Shown: piece after piece, positions 25,416 to 34,076 of the stretch
Position numbering within the stretch: position 1 is the first letter of the stretch
Layout: every line of letters starts with the position of its first letter
DNA from: an uncultured Chloracidobacterium sp.
GTDB taxonomy: Bacteria > Acidobacteriota > Blastocatellia > Pyrinomonadales > Pyrinomonadaceae
NCBI GenBank assembly: GCA_937941715.1
Contig: CALDGX010000003.1
Location: 6,817-70,816, forward strand
DNA: 64,000 nucleotides
Direction of reading: 5' to 3'
Notes under the pieces: model-generated
The model's input: the letters and a program-made list of their open reading frames with translations, nothing else
Database searches by the model: none
What the model was told of the DNA's origin: nothing
Translations under genes and position numbers: made by a program

Positions 25416-26792
25416 ATGCAATTCAAGCAGTTTTATCTTGGCTGTCTTTCCCATGCTTCATATTACTTAGGTTCCGCGGATGAGGCGGCGATAATCGATC
25501 CGCAGCGTGACGTCCAGCAATATTTAGACGAAGCTGCCGCGAACGGACAGCGGATCAAGTATATTATCGAGACCCACTCGCATGCTGATTTCGTCAGCGG
25601 CCATCTTGAGCTCGCCGGCAAGACCGGAGCCGAGATCATTTACGGAAAACGCGCCAAGACCGTTTTTCCGACCCATTTTGTCAGCGATGGTGATGAATTG
25701 TCGGTCGGTACCATTAAGTTGCGGTTCCTCGAAACACCGGGCCACACGCCTGAGGGGATAACGATCGTTGCCGAGGATACCGAGGACTCGGCCGCTCCGC
25801 TCAAAATGTTCACCGGTGACACGCTCTTCATCGGTGATGTCGGCCGGCCCGATCTGGTCGGGTCAAAGGGCTTTACGGCCGAACAGATGGCCGAGATGCT
25901 TTATTATTCGCTGCACAACAGCATTCTCGCGTATCCAGACGAGACTGAGGTCTATCCGGCACACGGGGCAGGATCTCTGTGCGGCAAGTCGCTATCGAAA
26001 GAGACGTGGTCAACGCTCGGAAATCAGCGACAATTCAACTACGCCCTCCAGCCGATGAGTGTCGAAGAGTTTGTTAAGATCGTCGCTGCTGACCAGCCTG
26101 AGGTGCCGATGTATTTCCCAAAGAGTGCCGCTACGAACCTCGAGGGCTCAAAGTCGCTGGATGAGATCGCCCCGCCGCGAAAGTTGTCAACCGACGAAAT
26201 CAAGGGCTTTGACGGAGTGGTCATAGACGTTCGCTCAAGTGTCGAGTACGGAGCTGCTCACATTCCAAATGCTGTCAATATTTGGCTCGCGGGCCAGTTT
26301 GCGTCGTGGGCCGGGACCATGATCCCGATCGGGACACAGATCGCAATTGCCGCCGACACCGCTGAACAGGTAGACGAAGCGGTAATGCGGCTTGCCCGCA
26401 TCGGCCACGATACCGCCGCAGGCTTTATCCTGATGAGCGAATTCACCTCCGAAACAAAGTCGGTCGAGCAAGTTTCGGTAAACCGGCTCAATGAGGTCAT
26501 CGACGATGACATTCAGTTGATCGACGTTCGGCGTGTGGCCGAGTATAGTGCGGCTCACGCGATCGGGGCCGTCAATATGCCGCTCGACAAACTGTCGAAC
26601 GAGACAGATAGACTTGATCCGGAAAAGACGACCTATGTTATTTGCCAGAGCGGATACAGATCGAGCCTGGCGACGAGCATTCTCGAGAATGCCGGATTCC
26701 GTGATCTACACAACGTCTCGGGCGGTACCGCCGCATGGATAGCCGCAGGGCTTGAGACTGAAATGACTGTAACCAAATGCGCCGCCTCGTGA
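25416..26792 (+). CDS. persulfide dioxygenase-like MBL protein with two rhodanese domains
   Basis: 458 residues. The N-terminal metallo-beta-lactamase domain has ETHSHADFVSGHLEL (H54, H56, D58, H63), TPGHTPEG and MFTGDTLFIGDVGRPDL, the pattern of ETHE1-type persulfide dioxygenases that oxidise glutathione or other persulfides to sulfite. Rhodanese domain 1 (about 265-355, VVIDVRSSVEYGAAHIPNA) lacks the catalytic Cys; domain 2 (about 365-450) has it in YVICQSGYRSSLATSIL. This is the layout of CstB-like proteins, which couple sulfur oxidation to thiosulfate formation. Cytoplasmic. AGGAG precedes the ATG. It appears to head the run through 29742. Confidence 0.92.
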   Translation: MQFKQFYLGCLSHASYYLGSADEAAIIDPQRDVQQYLDEAAANGQRIKYIIETHSHADFVSGHLELAGKTGAEIIYGKRAKTVFPTHFVSDGDELSVGTIKLRFLETPGHTPEGITIVAEDTEDSAAPLKMFTGDTLFIGDVGRPDLVGSKGFTAEQMAEMLYYSLHNSILAYPDETEVYPAHGAGSLCGKSLSKETWSTLGNQRQFNYALQPMSVEEFVKIVAADQPEVPMYFPKSAATNLEGSKSLDEIAPPRKLSTDEIKGFDGVVIDVRSSVEYGAAHIPNAVNIWLAGQFASWAGTMIPIGTQIAIAADTAEQVDEAVMRLARIGHDTAAGFILMSEFTSETKSVEQVSVNRLNEVIDDDIQLIDVRRVAEYSAAHAIGAVNMPLDKLSNETDRLDPEKTTYVICQSGYRSSLATSILENAGFRDLHNVSGGTAAWIAAGLETEMTVTKCAAS

Positions 26793-26815
26793 AGAGCGGA
26801 AAGGAGTAGATTTGT

Positions 26816-27691
26816 ATGAGAGTCATGTCAACGGCGATTGCAGTCGTCATAGGATTTGGGGTCGTCGGATGTCAAACGTCAATGGTCCGAAATGTGGATT
26901 CACCAGTTGCCGTCAAGGCCGGCGTCTCTGAAATGTCGCCGGCCCAGGCTTTTCCGCTGGTTAGTGCGGCATATTCGCAATTCATAGATGTCAGAACACC
27001 CGAAGAATATGCCGCCGGACACGCCGACCGAACAAAAAACATACCTCTTGATACCTTGGCTTCAAGTTTTGACATTCTTGAAAAGGGCGAGCCCGTGTAC
27101 ATAATTTGCCGTACCGACAATCGGTCCAGGCAGGCAGCCAAAATACTTATCGATGCGGGCTTTAAATCGACGATCGTAGTCACGGGCGGCACCGAGGCCT
27201 GGAAGTCCGCCGGCCTTCCGATGGGTGGCTCGCCGGTCTCGGTCGACCCGGGAAAGTTGGACGAAAAGACTCGGAATGCGCTGATCTCTGCGCTTAACGA
27301 CGAGCGGAGAGCCTTTGCGACCTACGAAGCTGTCTTGGCAAAGTTTCCCGACACACGCCCATTTTTGAACATCGTCAACGCTGAGCAGCGTCACGAATCA
27401 TTCTTGCTTCCGCTTTTCGCAAAATATGGAGTGACGACACCGAAGAACGAGGTCGACCCGGCTAAGATCGCAGTGCCGGCTTCAATTGCAGACGCCTGTA
27501 AGGCCGGCATTGAAGCTGAAAAGGCAAATATCGCCCTTTACGACGGATTCTTCGCATTTGTGAAAGAACCTGATATCAGGGAAGTTTTTACCCGTTTGCA
27601 AACTGCATCGCGTGACAATCATCTGCCGGCATTTACTCGCTGCAGCGAAGGCGGCGGGGGTAACGGACGAGGGCCTGGCCCGCGGCGCTAG
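26816..27691 (+). CDS. lipoprotein fusing rhodanese to a DUF2202-like ferritin-fold domain
   Basis: 291 residues. A lipoprotein signal peptide ends in VVGC with the lipidated Cys at 19, so the protein is anchored on the periplasmic side. Residues 40-140 are a rhodanese with FIDVRTPEEYAAGH and active Cys98 in YIICRTDNRSRQAAK. Residues 145-285 are helical with NDERRAFATYE, AEQRHESFLLPLF, GIEAEKANIALY and SRDNHLPAF, the Glu/His pattern of DUF2202, a ferritin-like family. A glycine/arginine tail ends the protein. AAAGGAG precedes the ATG; 23 bp after the persulfide dioxygenase-like gene. Possibly a periplasmic sulfane-sulfur acceptor with a di-metal site (inference). Confidence 0.85.
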   Translation: MRVMSTAIAVVIGFGVVGCQTSMVRNVDSPVAVKAGVSEMSPAQAFPLVSAAYSQFIDVRTPEEYAAGHADRTKNIPLDTLASSFDILEKGEPVYIICRTDNRSRQAAKILIDAGFKSTIVVTGGTEAWKSAGLPMGGSPVSVDPGKLDEKTRNALISALNDERRAFATYEAVLAKFPDTRPFLNIVNAEQRHESFLLPLFAKYGVTTPKNEVDPAKIAVPASIADACKAGIEAEKANIALYDGFFAFVKEPDIREVFTRLQTASRDNHLPAFTRCSEGGGGNGRGPGPRR

Positions 27692-27709
27692 ATTTAAGAG
27701 GGATCTTAC

Positions 27710-27799
27710 ATGTACGAACTGTTAATACTACTGGCGTTTTTGGGGTTATGGCTTTTGCTTCAACTCGTGATTTTGCCGAGACTAGGCTACAACACCTGA
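27710..27799 (+). CDS. 29-residue single-helix membrane peptide
   Basis: ATG at 27710 preceded by AAGAGGGA, stop at 27797-27799. The product is one hydrophobic helix (LLILLAFLGLWLLLQLVILP) followed by RLGYNT. It is 18 bp after the rhodanese/ferritin-like lipoprotein gene and 83 bp before the DUF302 gene on the same strand. The ribosome site, codon use like its neighbours and protein-like design support a real gene; conservation could not be tested here. Possibly a membrane-anchoring subunit of the locus. Confidence 0.6.
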   Translation: MYELLILLAFLGLWLLLQLVILPRLGYNT

Positions 27800-27882
27800 A
27801 TGCGCGGTGCATGCGACGTCGGGTCACGACGTGAGAATGACGAAAAAGCAGAAAAGTAGGTTGGTAAATAGATGAGGTGGAT

Positions 27883-28350
27883 ATGCAAAACTCAACAGCC
27901 GCTGACACCAAACAGAAAACAAGCGTCGAGCTTGATGAGGCTAGAACAGCATTGCTGGCATCGGGCGATGGCTACGGGTATCGACGCGATGTGAATTTGC
28001 CGTTTCGGGAGGCTCTCGACAAGACCTACGAAACATTGAAAGCAGAGGGATTCGGCGTATTGACCGAGATCGATCTTAAAGCGAAATTTAACGAAAAGCT
28101 CGGCGTCGATTTTCGCAACTACGTGATCCTCGGAGCCTGCAATCCCGCTATAGCGTTTCAGTCGTTGCAGCAAGAGATAGATCTCGGATTGCTCCTGCCG
28201 TGCAACGTGATCGTCTACGACCGTGATGGCGGATCGTCCGTCGCCGCGATCGATGCAAAGAGTATGCTCGCGGTAACGGGAAATCCGAATCTCGTCGAAG
28301 CCGCAGAAATGATCAATGAACGATTACGCCGAGCGATCGACGCGATCTAG
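27883..28350 (+). CDS. DUF302 domain protein
   Basis: 155 residues, cytoplasmic. After a variable first 35 residues the DUF302 fold is clear: REALDKTYETLKAEGFGVLT, IDLKAKFNEKLGVDF, YVILGACNPAIAFQSLQQE (the conserved GACNP box) and LLLPCNVIVYDRDG. DUF302 proteins are common beside rhodanese and sulfur-oxidation genes, but their function is unknown; the Cys in GACNP and in LLPCN are family conserved. Start at 27883 because GAGG lies just upstream; a GTG six bases earlier is possible. Confidence 0.88.
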   Translation: MQNSTAADTKQKTSVELDEARTALLASGDGYGYRRDVNLPFREALDKTYETLKAEGFGVLTEIDLKAKFNEKLGVDFRNYVILGACNPAIAFQSLQQEIDLGLLLPCNVIVYDRDGGSSVAAIDAKSMLAVTGNPNLVEAAEMINERLRRAIDAI

Positions 28351-28371
28351 ATTCGGACGGATCATACAGAT

Positions 28372-29742
28372 ATGTCACGGCTTAAAGTAAAGTGGTTATC
28401 TACTTTGCTTGCGATCGCGGGATCGGTCGGCACCGTCTTCGGCCAGGCGGCGGGACGGGTGCAGATCGCGACCGCAAATTCGCTCGCAAATGGCTATTCG
28501 ATAGCCCTTGAGCCCGTATCGGTCGAAGGTTTTACCGGGCTTCAATCCTTCGCTGCGGCACAACACGACGGAAAGATCTTGCTTATCGGCGGCCGCACTG
28601 ACGGCCTGCACCGCAGACAACCCTTTGCCTCATTTTCTCCCGACGGCAGCAACAACAAAATAGTCGTCCTTGACCCCAGTTCAAAAGAGACATGGAGTGC
28701 CGCCATTACGGACCTTCCGCCCGAACTCGGCGAGCAATTGCGGTCGACCAATATGGAGTTCATCCAACGAGGTCAGACGCTGTATTTGATCGGCGGTTAC
28801 GGCTACAGCCACATCGCCGGTGATCACGTTACCTACGGCAAACTCACGGCGGTCCGTGTAGATTGCGTCATTGCGGCGTTGGTGCGGGGCGGGACGATGG
28901 CGGGATGCTTTCGGCAGATATCGGATCCGATCTTTGCCGTCACCGGAGGCCAGATCGGCCGGATTGGCGAAACATATTTCCTGGTTGGCGGCCAGCGATT
29001 CGAAGGGCGATATAACCCGATGGGCCCGAATCACGGTCCCGGCTTCAGGCAGCAATACACCGATCAGATCCGAAAATTTTCGATCATCGACGATGGCAGG
29101 GTGCTGCGTGTCGAAAATTCGTCAGCCGTGACCGACAAGGCAAATCTTCATCGACGCGATTTCAATATGCTGCCGCAGATATTCGCCAACGGAGTGCCCG
29201 GCTTCACGGTGTTTTCGGGAGTTTTTCAGATCGATGCCGATATTCCGTTCACCGACACGGTCGATATATTTGTTGATTCGCATCGCGTCAATCCGGCGTT
29301 CACTCAGTACCTAAATCATTATCATTCCGCGAAAGCGGTCTTATTCGATGCCGCCGGTCAGAGGACCGAGAACATATTCTTTGGCGGCATCAGCCAATAC
29401 GAGGAAAGTGCCGGCACTCTGGTCAGGAATGACGATGTACCGTTCACCAAAATCATAAGCAAAGTGGCCCGTGATAAGGACGGCAGATCGACCGAGGCCA
29501 AGCTAGGTGAGATGCCTGGTTTCCTTGGAGCCGGTGCCGAGTTTATCGTCAACGCCGCACTGCCGAGATATGAAAATGACATTGTAAAGTCGAATGAGCT
29601 CAAGGGAGACCGCGTGCTTCTAGGGCACATCATCGGCGGTATTGTTAGTACGCAAAGAAGTATTTTCTTCAGCAACACTGGAAATGAAAGTTCGGCCGGC
29701 AAGACCGTATTCCGCGTATGGTTGACCAGGCCGGCAAAATGA
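28372..29742 (+). CDS. exported kelch-like propeller protein
   Basis: 456 residues. The signal peptide ends at about residue 25 (LAIAGSVGTVFGQ). Repeated boxes ILLIGGRTDGLH, LYLIGGYGYSH and YFLVGGQRFEG near 70, 135 and 205 are kelch signatures (hydrophobic-hydrophobic-GG), suggesting a beta-propeller in the periplasm. It begins 21 bp after the DUF302 gene, so it is probably the last gene of this run. I do not recognise a specific family; galactose-oxidase copper ligands are not evident. Confidence 0.75.
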   Translation: MSRLKVKWLSTLLAIAGSVGTVFGQAAGRVQIATANSLANGYSIALEPVSVEGFTGLQSFAAAQHDGKILLIGGRTDGLHRRQPFASFSPDGSNNKIVVLDPSSKETWSAAITDLPPELGEQLRSTNMEFIQRGQTLYLIGGYGYSHIAGDHVTYGKLTAVRVDCVIAALVRGGTMAGCFRQISDPIFAVTGGQIGRIGETYFLVGGQRFEGRYNPMGPNHGPGFRQQYTDQIRKFSIIDDGRVLRVENSSAVTDKANLHRRDFNMLPQIFANGVPGFTVFSGVFQIDADIPFTDTVDIFVDSHRVNPAFTQYLNHYHSAKAVLFDAAGQRTENIFFGGISQYEESAGTLVRNDDVPFTKIISKVARDKDGRSTEAKLGEMPGFLGAGAEFIVNAALPRYENDIVKSNELKGDRVLLGHIIGGIVSTQRSIFFSNTGNESSAGKTVFRVWLTRPAK

Positions 29743-29820
29743 AATTTGCGGCGGGTGAGGATGCACAGTCAAACAGCCGCCGTAGGCCGCAAAAGATCGG
29801 GCGAACCGGATCTTCATTAA

Positions 29821-31038
29821 ATGGACACAGTTATGAACACAAAATTTGATCCCAGTAACGCAATTCAGGATTTTCTGGTATTCGGTGAATTTGGTGATGT
29901 AAACCCATCGATCACCGATTCGTCAACCTTCACTTTTATGTCGCCGGATCGGATGGAGGAGCTGTTCGACCATGAGATCGAAGGGTGTTTTCTGTATTCG
30001 CGGCATTGGAACCCGACGAACAAGTTCCTCTCTGACGCACTCGCCCGAATGGAGGATTGCGAGGCAGCCCAGGCCAAGGCATCAGGGATGGCGGCGATCA
30101 GTTCAGCGATCATCCAGCTTTGCGGCAACGGCGACGAGATTATCTCGTCACGCACGATCTACGGCGGAACCTACGCTTTGTTCAAGAACTTTCTGCCGCG
30201 GTTCGGGATCAAGGTTCACTTTGTCGATGTTCAAAATATCGACGCTGTGAACGCCCTGATCAACGATCGAACGAAGGTCGTTTATTGCGAATCGATCAGC
30301 AACCCTTTGCTCGACGTGTCGGATATTCCCGCGTTGTCGGCGATCTGCAAGCCTCGCGGGGTAAAGCTCGTCGTTGACAATACATTCAGCCCGATGATGC
30401 TCTCGCCGATCCGGCTCGGAGCGGATGTGGTCGTTCACAGCCTGACAAAATACATAAACGGCACGAGTGACTGCGTGGCGGGTGCCGTATGCGCCAGCAG
30501 CGATTTCATTCACCAGCTGACGGACATAAATTCCGGTGCGTCTATGCTGTTCGGGGCCGTGCTCGACAGCACGCGGGCCGCGAGCATCTTGAAGAATCTC
30601 CATTCGCTGCATCTGAGAATGAGGCAGCATAGTCAAAACGCTCAGTACGTAGCTGAGAATCTGCAGAAACTCGGGCTGAGGGTGTTTTATCCGGGATTGC
30701 CCGAACATCCCCAGCACCGCTTGCTTACGGATATGATGAACGCGGGCTATGGCTACGGCGGGATGCTGGCCGTCGATGTCGGCGATACGGCCAAAGCCAA
30801 TCGGCTTATGACCAGAATGCAGGAGGAAAAGGTAGGCTATCTCGCGGTGAGTCTCGGATTTTTCAAAACGCTCTTCAGTGCTCCGGGCCACAGCACGTCC
30901 TCCGAGATACCGGAAGAAGAACGCAAGGCAATGGGACTTAGCGACGGTCTTGTCCGATTTTCGGTCGGCCTCGACAATGATATCGAGCAGAGTTTTGAAC
31001 GGATCAAACGGTGTCTGGCCGAATGCGGAGTGATCTGA
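29821..31038 (+). CDS. Cys/Met-metabolism PLP-dependent enzyme (second copy)
   Basis: 405 residues from 29821, or 401 from the ATG at 29833; neither has a strong ribosome site. Type I-fold PLP enzyme with YSRHWNPTNKFLSDALARME (about 59-78), ASGMAAISSAIIQLCGNGDE, VVDNTFSPMMLSPIRLGADV and the cofactor lysine in VHSLTKYINGTSDCVAG (about 213). Differences from the copy at 2412-3590 (YGRLGNPT replaced by YSRHWNPT, GTSD instead of GHSD) suggest another substrate, for example methionine or O-acetylhomoserine. Located between a sulfur locus and fumarase. Confidence 0.88.
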   Translation: MDTVMNTKFDPSNAIQDFLVFGEFGDVNPSITDSSTFTFMSPDRMEELFDHEIEGCFLYSRHWNPTNKFLSDALARMEDCEAAQAKASGMAAISSAIIQLCGNGDEIISSRTIYGGTYALFKNFLPRFGIKVHFVDVQNIDAVNALINDRTKVVYCESISNPLLDVSDIPALSAICKPRGVKLVVDNTFSPMMLSPIRLGADVVVHSLTKYINGTSDCVAGAVCASSDFIHQLTDINSGASMLFGAVLDSTRAASILKNLHSLHLRMRQHSQNAQYVAENLQKLGLRVFYPGLPEHPQHRLLTDMMNAGYGYGGMLAVDVGDTAKANRLMTRMQEEKVGYLAVSLGFFKTLFSAPGHSTSSEIPEEERKAMGLSDGLVRFSVGLDNDIEQSFERIKRCLAECGVI

Positions 31039-31076
31039 TCTGATAGGGCGGCCGCCGGCTGCCGCACCAAGTGCTT

Positions 31077-31104
31077 TTGTTGATTCAAGTCACCAGTGTA
31101 GAAT
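31077..31104 (+). promoter_or_regulatory. candidate promoter of fumC
   Basis: TTGTTG (31077-31082), 16 bases, TAGAAT (31099-31104), 24 bases before the ATG. The -10 matches five of six consensus bases; the -35 is weaker. Confidence 0.35.
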
Positions 31105-31128
31105 TGGTCTTTATTTGATTAGTAATTT

Positions 31129-32535
31129 ATGTCAGAAGCAACAATTTCAAAAGCAAATACACGTATTGAGACGGACTCGATGGGCGAGATCGCCGTCGAG
31201 AGCGACAAGTATTGGGGAGCGCAGACTCAGCGTTCGCTTTACCATTTCAACATTGGTTTCGACGTGATGCCGCGAGAGGTCATCCGCGCGCTCGGCATCC
31301 TCAAAAAAGCGGCGGCGATCGTCAATTGCGATCTCGGTAAATTGCCCGAGGACAAAATGAAACTCATTGTCCGGGCCGCCGACGAGGTGATCGAAGGGAA
31401 ACTCGACGCGCATTTTCCGCTGCGAGTCTGGCAGACAGGTTCTGGTACTCAGACCAACATGAACGCCAACGAGGTCATCTCGAACCGAGCGATAGAGATC
31501 GCCGGCGGCGAGATGGGTTCGAAATCGCCCATTCACCCGAATGACGACGTCAATAAATCACAGTCGTCGAACGACACGTTTCCGACGGCAATGTACATAG
31601 CGGCCGCCGAACGCCTGACCGCTCTGATCCCCGAGGTGCAAAAGGTCAGCGACGCGATCAAGGCAAAGTCGCGCGAGTTCGAGGGCGTCGTGAAGATCGG
31701 GCGCACGCATCTGCAGGACGCAACGCCGGTAACGGTCAGTCAGGAATTCAACGGCTGGGCAAACCTCGTCGACCGCGACATCGAGAGGATGAGGATGGTC
31801 CTTCCGGGACTGATGGACCTCGCGATCGGCGGCACGGCGGTCGGCACGGGCCTCAACGCACATCCGGAATTTGCCGAGCGAGCGGCGGCAAAGATCGCCG
31901 AACTCACAGGACTGCCGTTCAAGTCGCACCCGGACAAATTCGCCGCCCTGTCGGCGCACGACGAGGTGGTTTTCGCCTCGGGAGCGCTAAAAACTCTCGC
32001 CGCCAGCCTTATGAAGATCGCCAACGACATCCGCTGGCTCGCGTCGGGCCCACGCTGCGGCATTGGCGAAATAAGCTTACCGGAGAACGAGCCCGGCTCG
32101 TCGATCATGCCCGGCAAGGTCAACCCGACGCAGTCCGAAGCGATGACGATGGTCGCCGTTCAGGTGATGGGAAATGATGCCGCGATCGGGTTTGCGGGCT
32201 CACAGGGCAATTTCGAGCTGAACGTGTTCAAGCCCGTGATGATCCACAATTTCCTGCACTCTGTCCGTCTGATACATGACGCGTGCCATGGCTTCGTCGA
32301 TTACTGCATCGCCGGCATCGATTTGAACCGTGACAAGATCGATCATTACCTTCGCGATTCGCTGATGCTCGTGACTGCTCTCAATCAGCACATCGGCTAT
32401 GACAACGCGGCCAAGATCGCGAAATATGCACACAAGAAAGGCATCTCGCTTAAGGAATCCGCCGTCGAACTTGAGCTGTTGTCGGCCGAGAGATTTGACG
32501 AACTTGTTATCGCCGAAGATATGACACATCCGTAA
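31129..32535 (+). CDS. fumC: class II fumarate hydratase
   Basis: Interconverts fumarate and malate in the TCA cycle; homotetramer without iron-sulfur cluster. 468 residues, normal length. [25 protein letters not shown] (truncated here to its key RIETDSMGE and GAQTQRS) opens the protein; [19 protein letters not shown] is near 104-122, [17 protein letters not shown] near 143, [13 protein letters not shown] near 187 and the superfamily signature [17 protein letters not shown] near 323-339 with the catalytic Ser loop. Starts 90 bp after the PLP enzyme and is followed 16 bp later by a CAP-domain protein. Confidence 0.96.
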   Translation: MSEATISKANTRIETDSMGEIAVESDKYWGAQTQRSLYHFNIGFDVMPREVIRALGILKKAAAIVNCDLGKLPEDKMKLIVRAADEVIEGKLDAHFPLRVWQTGSGTQTNMNANEVISNRAIEIAGGEMGSKSPIHPNDDVNKSQSSNDTFPTAMYIAAAERLTALIPEVQKVSDAIKAKSREFEGVVKIGRTHLQDATPVTVSQEFNGWANLVDRDIERMRMVLPGLMDLAIGGTAVGTGLNAHPEFAERAAAKIAELTGLPFKSHPDKFAALSAHDEVVFASGALKTLAASLMKIANDIRWLASGPRCGIGEISLPENEPGSSIMPGKVNPTQSEAMTMVAVQVMGNDAAIGFAGSQGNFELNVFKPVMIHNFLHSVRLIHDACHGFVDYCIAGIDLNRDKIDHYLRDSLMLVTALNQHIGYDNAAKIAKYAHKKGISLKESAVELELLSAERFDELVIAEDMTHP

Positions 32536-32551
32536 CGGGCCTTGGCCGAAT

Positions 32552-33325
32552 ATGAAATCAAAAATTGCTGCTGGATTGTCGGCGATCATAGCCGTGATCG
32601 CACTTTCAAATATCGCCACCGCTCAAAAAAGCTGCGGAGTCTCGAAAGAGGACGACGAAAAATACGAGCAGATCTTCCGCAACGGCGGCGACTCTGCCGT
32701 TACCATAAAGGTCATCGATGAAAATTGCGATGAGCACAGCGTAACGGTCGAACCCGGCAAGGCCGCAAAGTTTGAACCGGTTTATTCGGGGTACAAGTTC
32801 AAGATCGGGACAAGGGAGATCGCCGCCGCGTACAGTAACTATATAATCACCGTCGGCGTGGCCCACTCGGCCGATGCCCGCGTGAGTTTTTTGGACACGG
32901 TCAATCAGTTTCGCCAGGGGCATAAACTGCCGGCGTTCGTATACGACGACCGACTAAATCAGGCGGCCCAATGGTTTGCCGATCTGCTGGCAAAATACGA
33001 GGCCGACTCTGCCGGTCATGACGCCGTCGCCGCCGGCGGCGAGCAGTACAAGGACATGCAGGACTCGGCCCAACGGGTGGCCCATTTTGGCTGGAAGGGC
33101 AAGGGCGGTGTGGCCGAGGTTGTCGCCGGCGACCAAATGCTCAATATTGGTACGGCCGATGTCGTTGGCGGTTATTTTGCCTTGGCGTGGTCGTCAGGTA
33201 CAACGCATTACGCACCTTTCTTTGACATAGGTGAGCAAAAATTTAATAAGGTCGGCTTTGCCGTCGCGGAATCTAAAAAAACAAAAGGGAAATATTATGC
33301 GGTCGCATTGTTTGGCGCCGATTAG
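32552..33325 (+). CDS. exported CAP/SCP-domain protein
   Basis: 257 residues with a signal peptide (MKSKIAAGLSAIIAVIALSNIATA). Residues 25-100 form an extra beta-rich module with two cysteines (SCGVS, ENCDEHS). The CAP domain follows: FLDTVNQFRQGHKLPAFVYDDRL-type helix near 115, AGHDAVAAGGEQYK with the first His, GVAEVVAGD with the Glu and SSGTTHYAPFFD with the second His, the CAP cavity residues. Bacterial CAP proteins are secreted with varied or unknown roles. Spaced 16 bp from fumC and 6 bp from the next gene. Confidence 0.82.
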   Translation: MKSKIAAGLSAIIAVIALSNIATAQKSCGVSKEDDEKYEQIFRNGGDSAVTIKVIDENCDEHSVTVEPGKAAKFEPVYSGYKFKIGTREIAAAYSNYIITVGVAHSADARVSFLDTVNQFRQGHKLPAFVYDDRLNQAAQWFADLLAKYEADSAGHDAVAAGGEQYKDMQDSAQRVAHFGWKGKGGVAEVVAGDQMLNIGTADVVGGYFALAWSSGTTHYAPFFDIGEQKFNKVGFAVAESKKTKGKYYAVALFGAD

Positions 33326-33331
33326 AACGAT

Positions 33332-34003
33332 ATGAAAAAACTGCTACCGTTCCTGTTCTTGCTTGTTGCCATACCGGTGTCGGCACAAAAGACATTCGAG
33401 ATCACCGATGCTTCGAAGTACTTTGACATAAGGGTCAAAGTGGCCAAGTGCGATGAGGACTTTTGCTCGGGGAAAGCGACATTCTCGTTCTTCAAAAAGG
33501 GCGGCTCGACCCCCTATCAGGTCATTAACCTGCCGGACACACAGATCCAACTCGTCGAGGGCGGCCAACCCAGCGTCAACGTATCGTTGCTATACGATCA
33601 GCAGAGCGTGGTAAATGTAGGCGATTTCAATTTTGACGGCATGGAGGACGTCGCCTTATGTAATGGGGCGAATGGCTCCTACGGCGGTCCGTCCTACGAT
33701 ATTTACTTGTCCTCGCGTGCGGCCAAGAAGTTCGTATTTGACGCCGCCTTCACTAAACTCGGATCGCATCTCGGAATGTTCATGGTCGATAAGGACAAAA
33801 GACTCCTAACGACATTAGATAAGAGCGGCTGCTGCTGGCACATTACCGAAGTTTACGATGTAGTTGCCGGTAAGCCGCGGAAGATAGTCGAAGAGGTTGA
33901 GGACGCCACGATCCCCGATGAGACAAAGGTGAAGATCACGACCAAAACCCTCGTTGGCGGGAGATGGAAAACGTCGGTGAAATACGTCAAGCGCGAAGAA
34001 TAG
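33332..34003 (+). CDS. exported protein resembling XAC2610/FG-GAP-like domains
   Basis: 223 residues. The signal peptide ends at SAQ (residue 19). KCDEDFCSGKATFSFFKKG carries two cysteines; VNVGDFNFDGMEDVALCNGANGSYG has the Asp-rich loop of FG-GAP or XAC2610-like proteins and is followed by SYDIYLSSRAAKKFVFDAAF. A CCWHI motif lies near 166. XAC2610-type proteins inhibit lysozyme-like effectors in Xanthomonas as I recall it, so an inhibitor role is conceivable, but this is inference. Last gene before a strong terminator and the T6SS locus. Confidence 0.68.
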   Translation: MKKLLPFLFLLVAIPVSAQKTFEITDASKYFDIRVKVAKCDEDFCSGKATFSFFKKGGSTPYQVINLPDTQIQLVEGGQPSVNVSLLYDQQSVVNVGDFNFDGMEDVALCNGANGSYGGPSYDIYLSSRAAKKFVFDAAFTKLGSHLGMFMVDKDKRLLTTLDKSGCCWHITEVYDVVAGKPRKIVEEVEDATIPDETKVKITTKTLVGGRWKTSVKYVKREE

Positions 34004-34030
34004 ATACCATTTGATGGATGCGGTTGGCCG

Positions 34031-34076
34031 AAGATCCCGGAATTACCGTCTTGGGCGGTTCCGGGATCTTTTCTTT
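34031..34076. terminator. bidirectional rho-independent terminator
   Basis: AAGATCCCGGAA (34031-34042) pairs perfectly with TTCCGGGATCTT (34059-34070), followed by TTCTTTAT. It lies between the convergent ends of the secreted-protein gene (+) and the PAAR gene (-) and closes both the fumC run and the T6SS locus. Confidence 0.85.
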
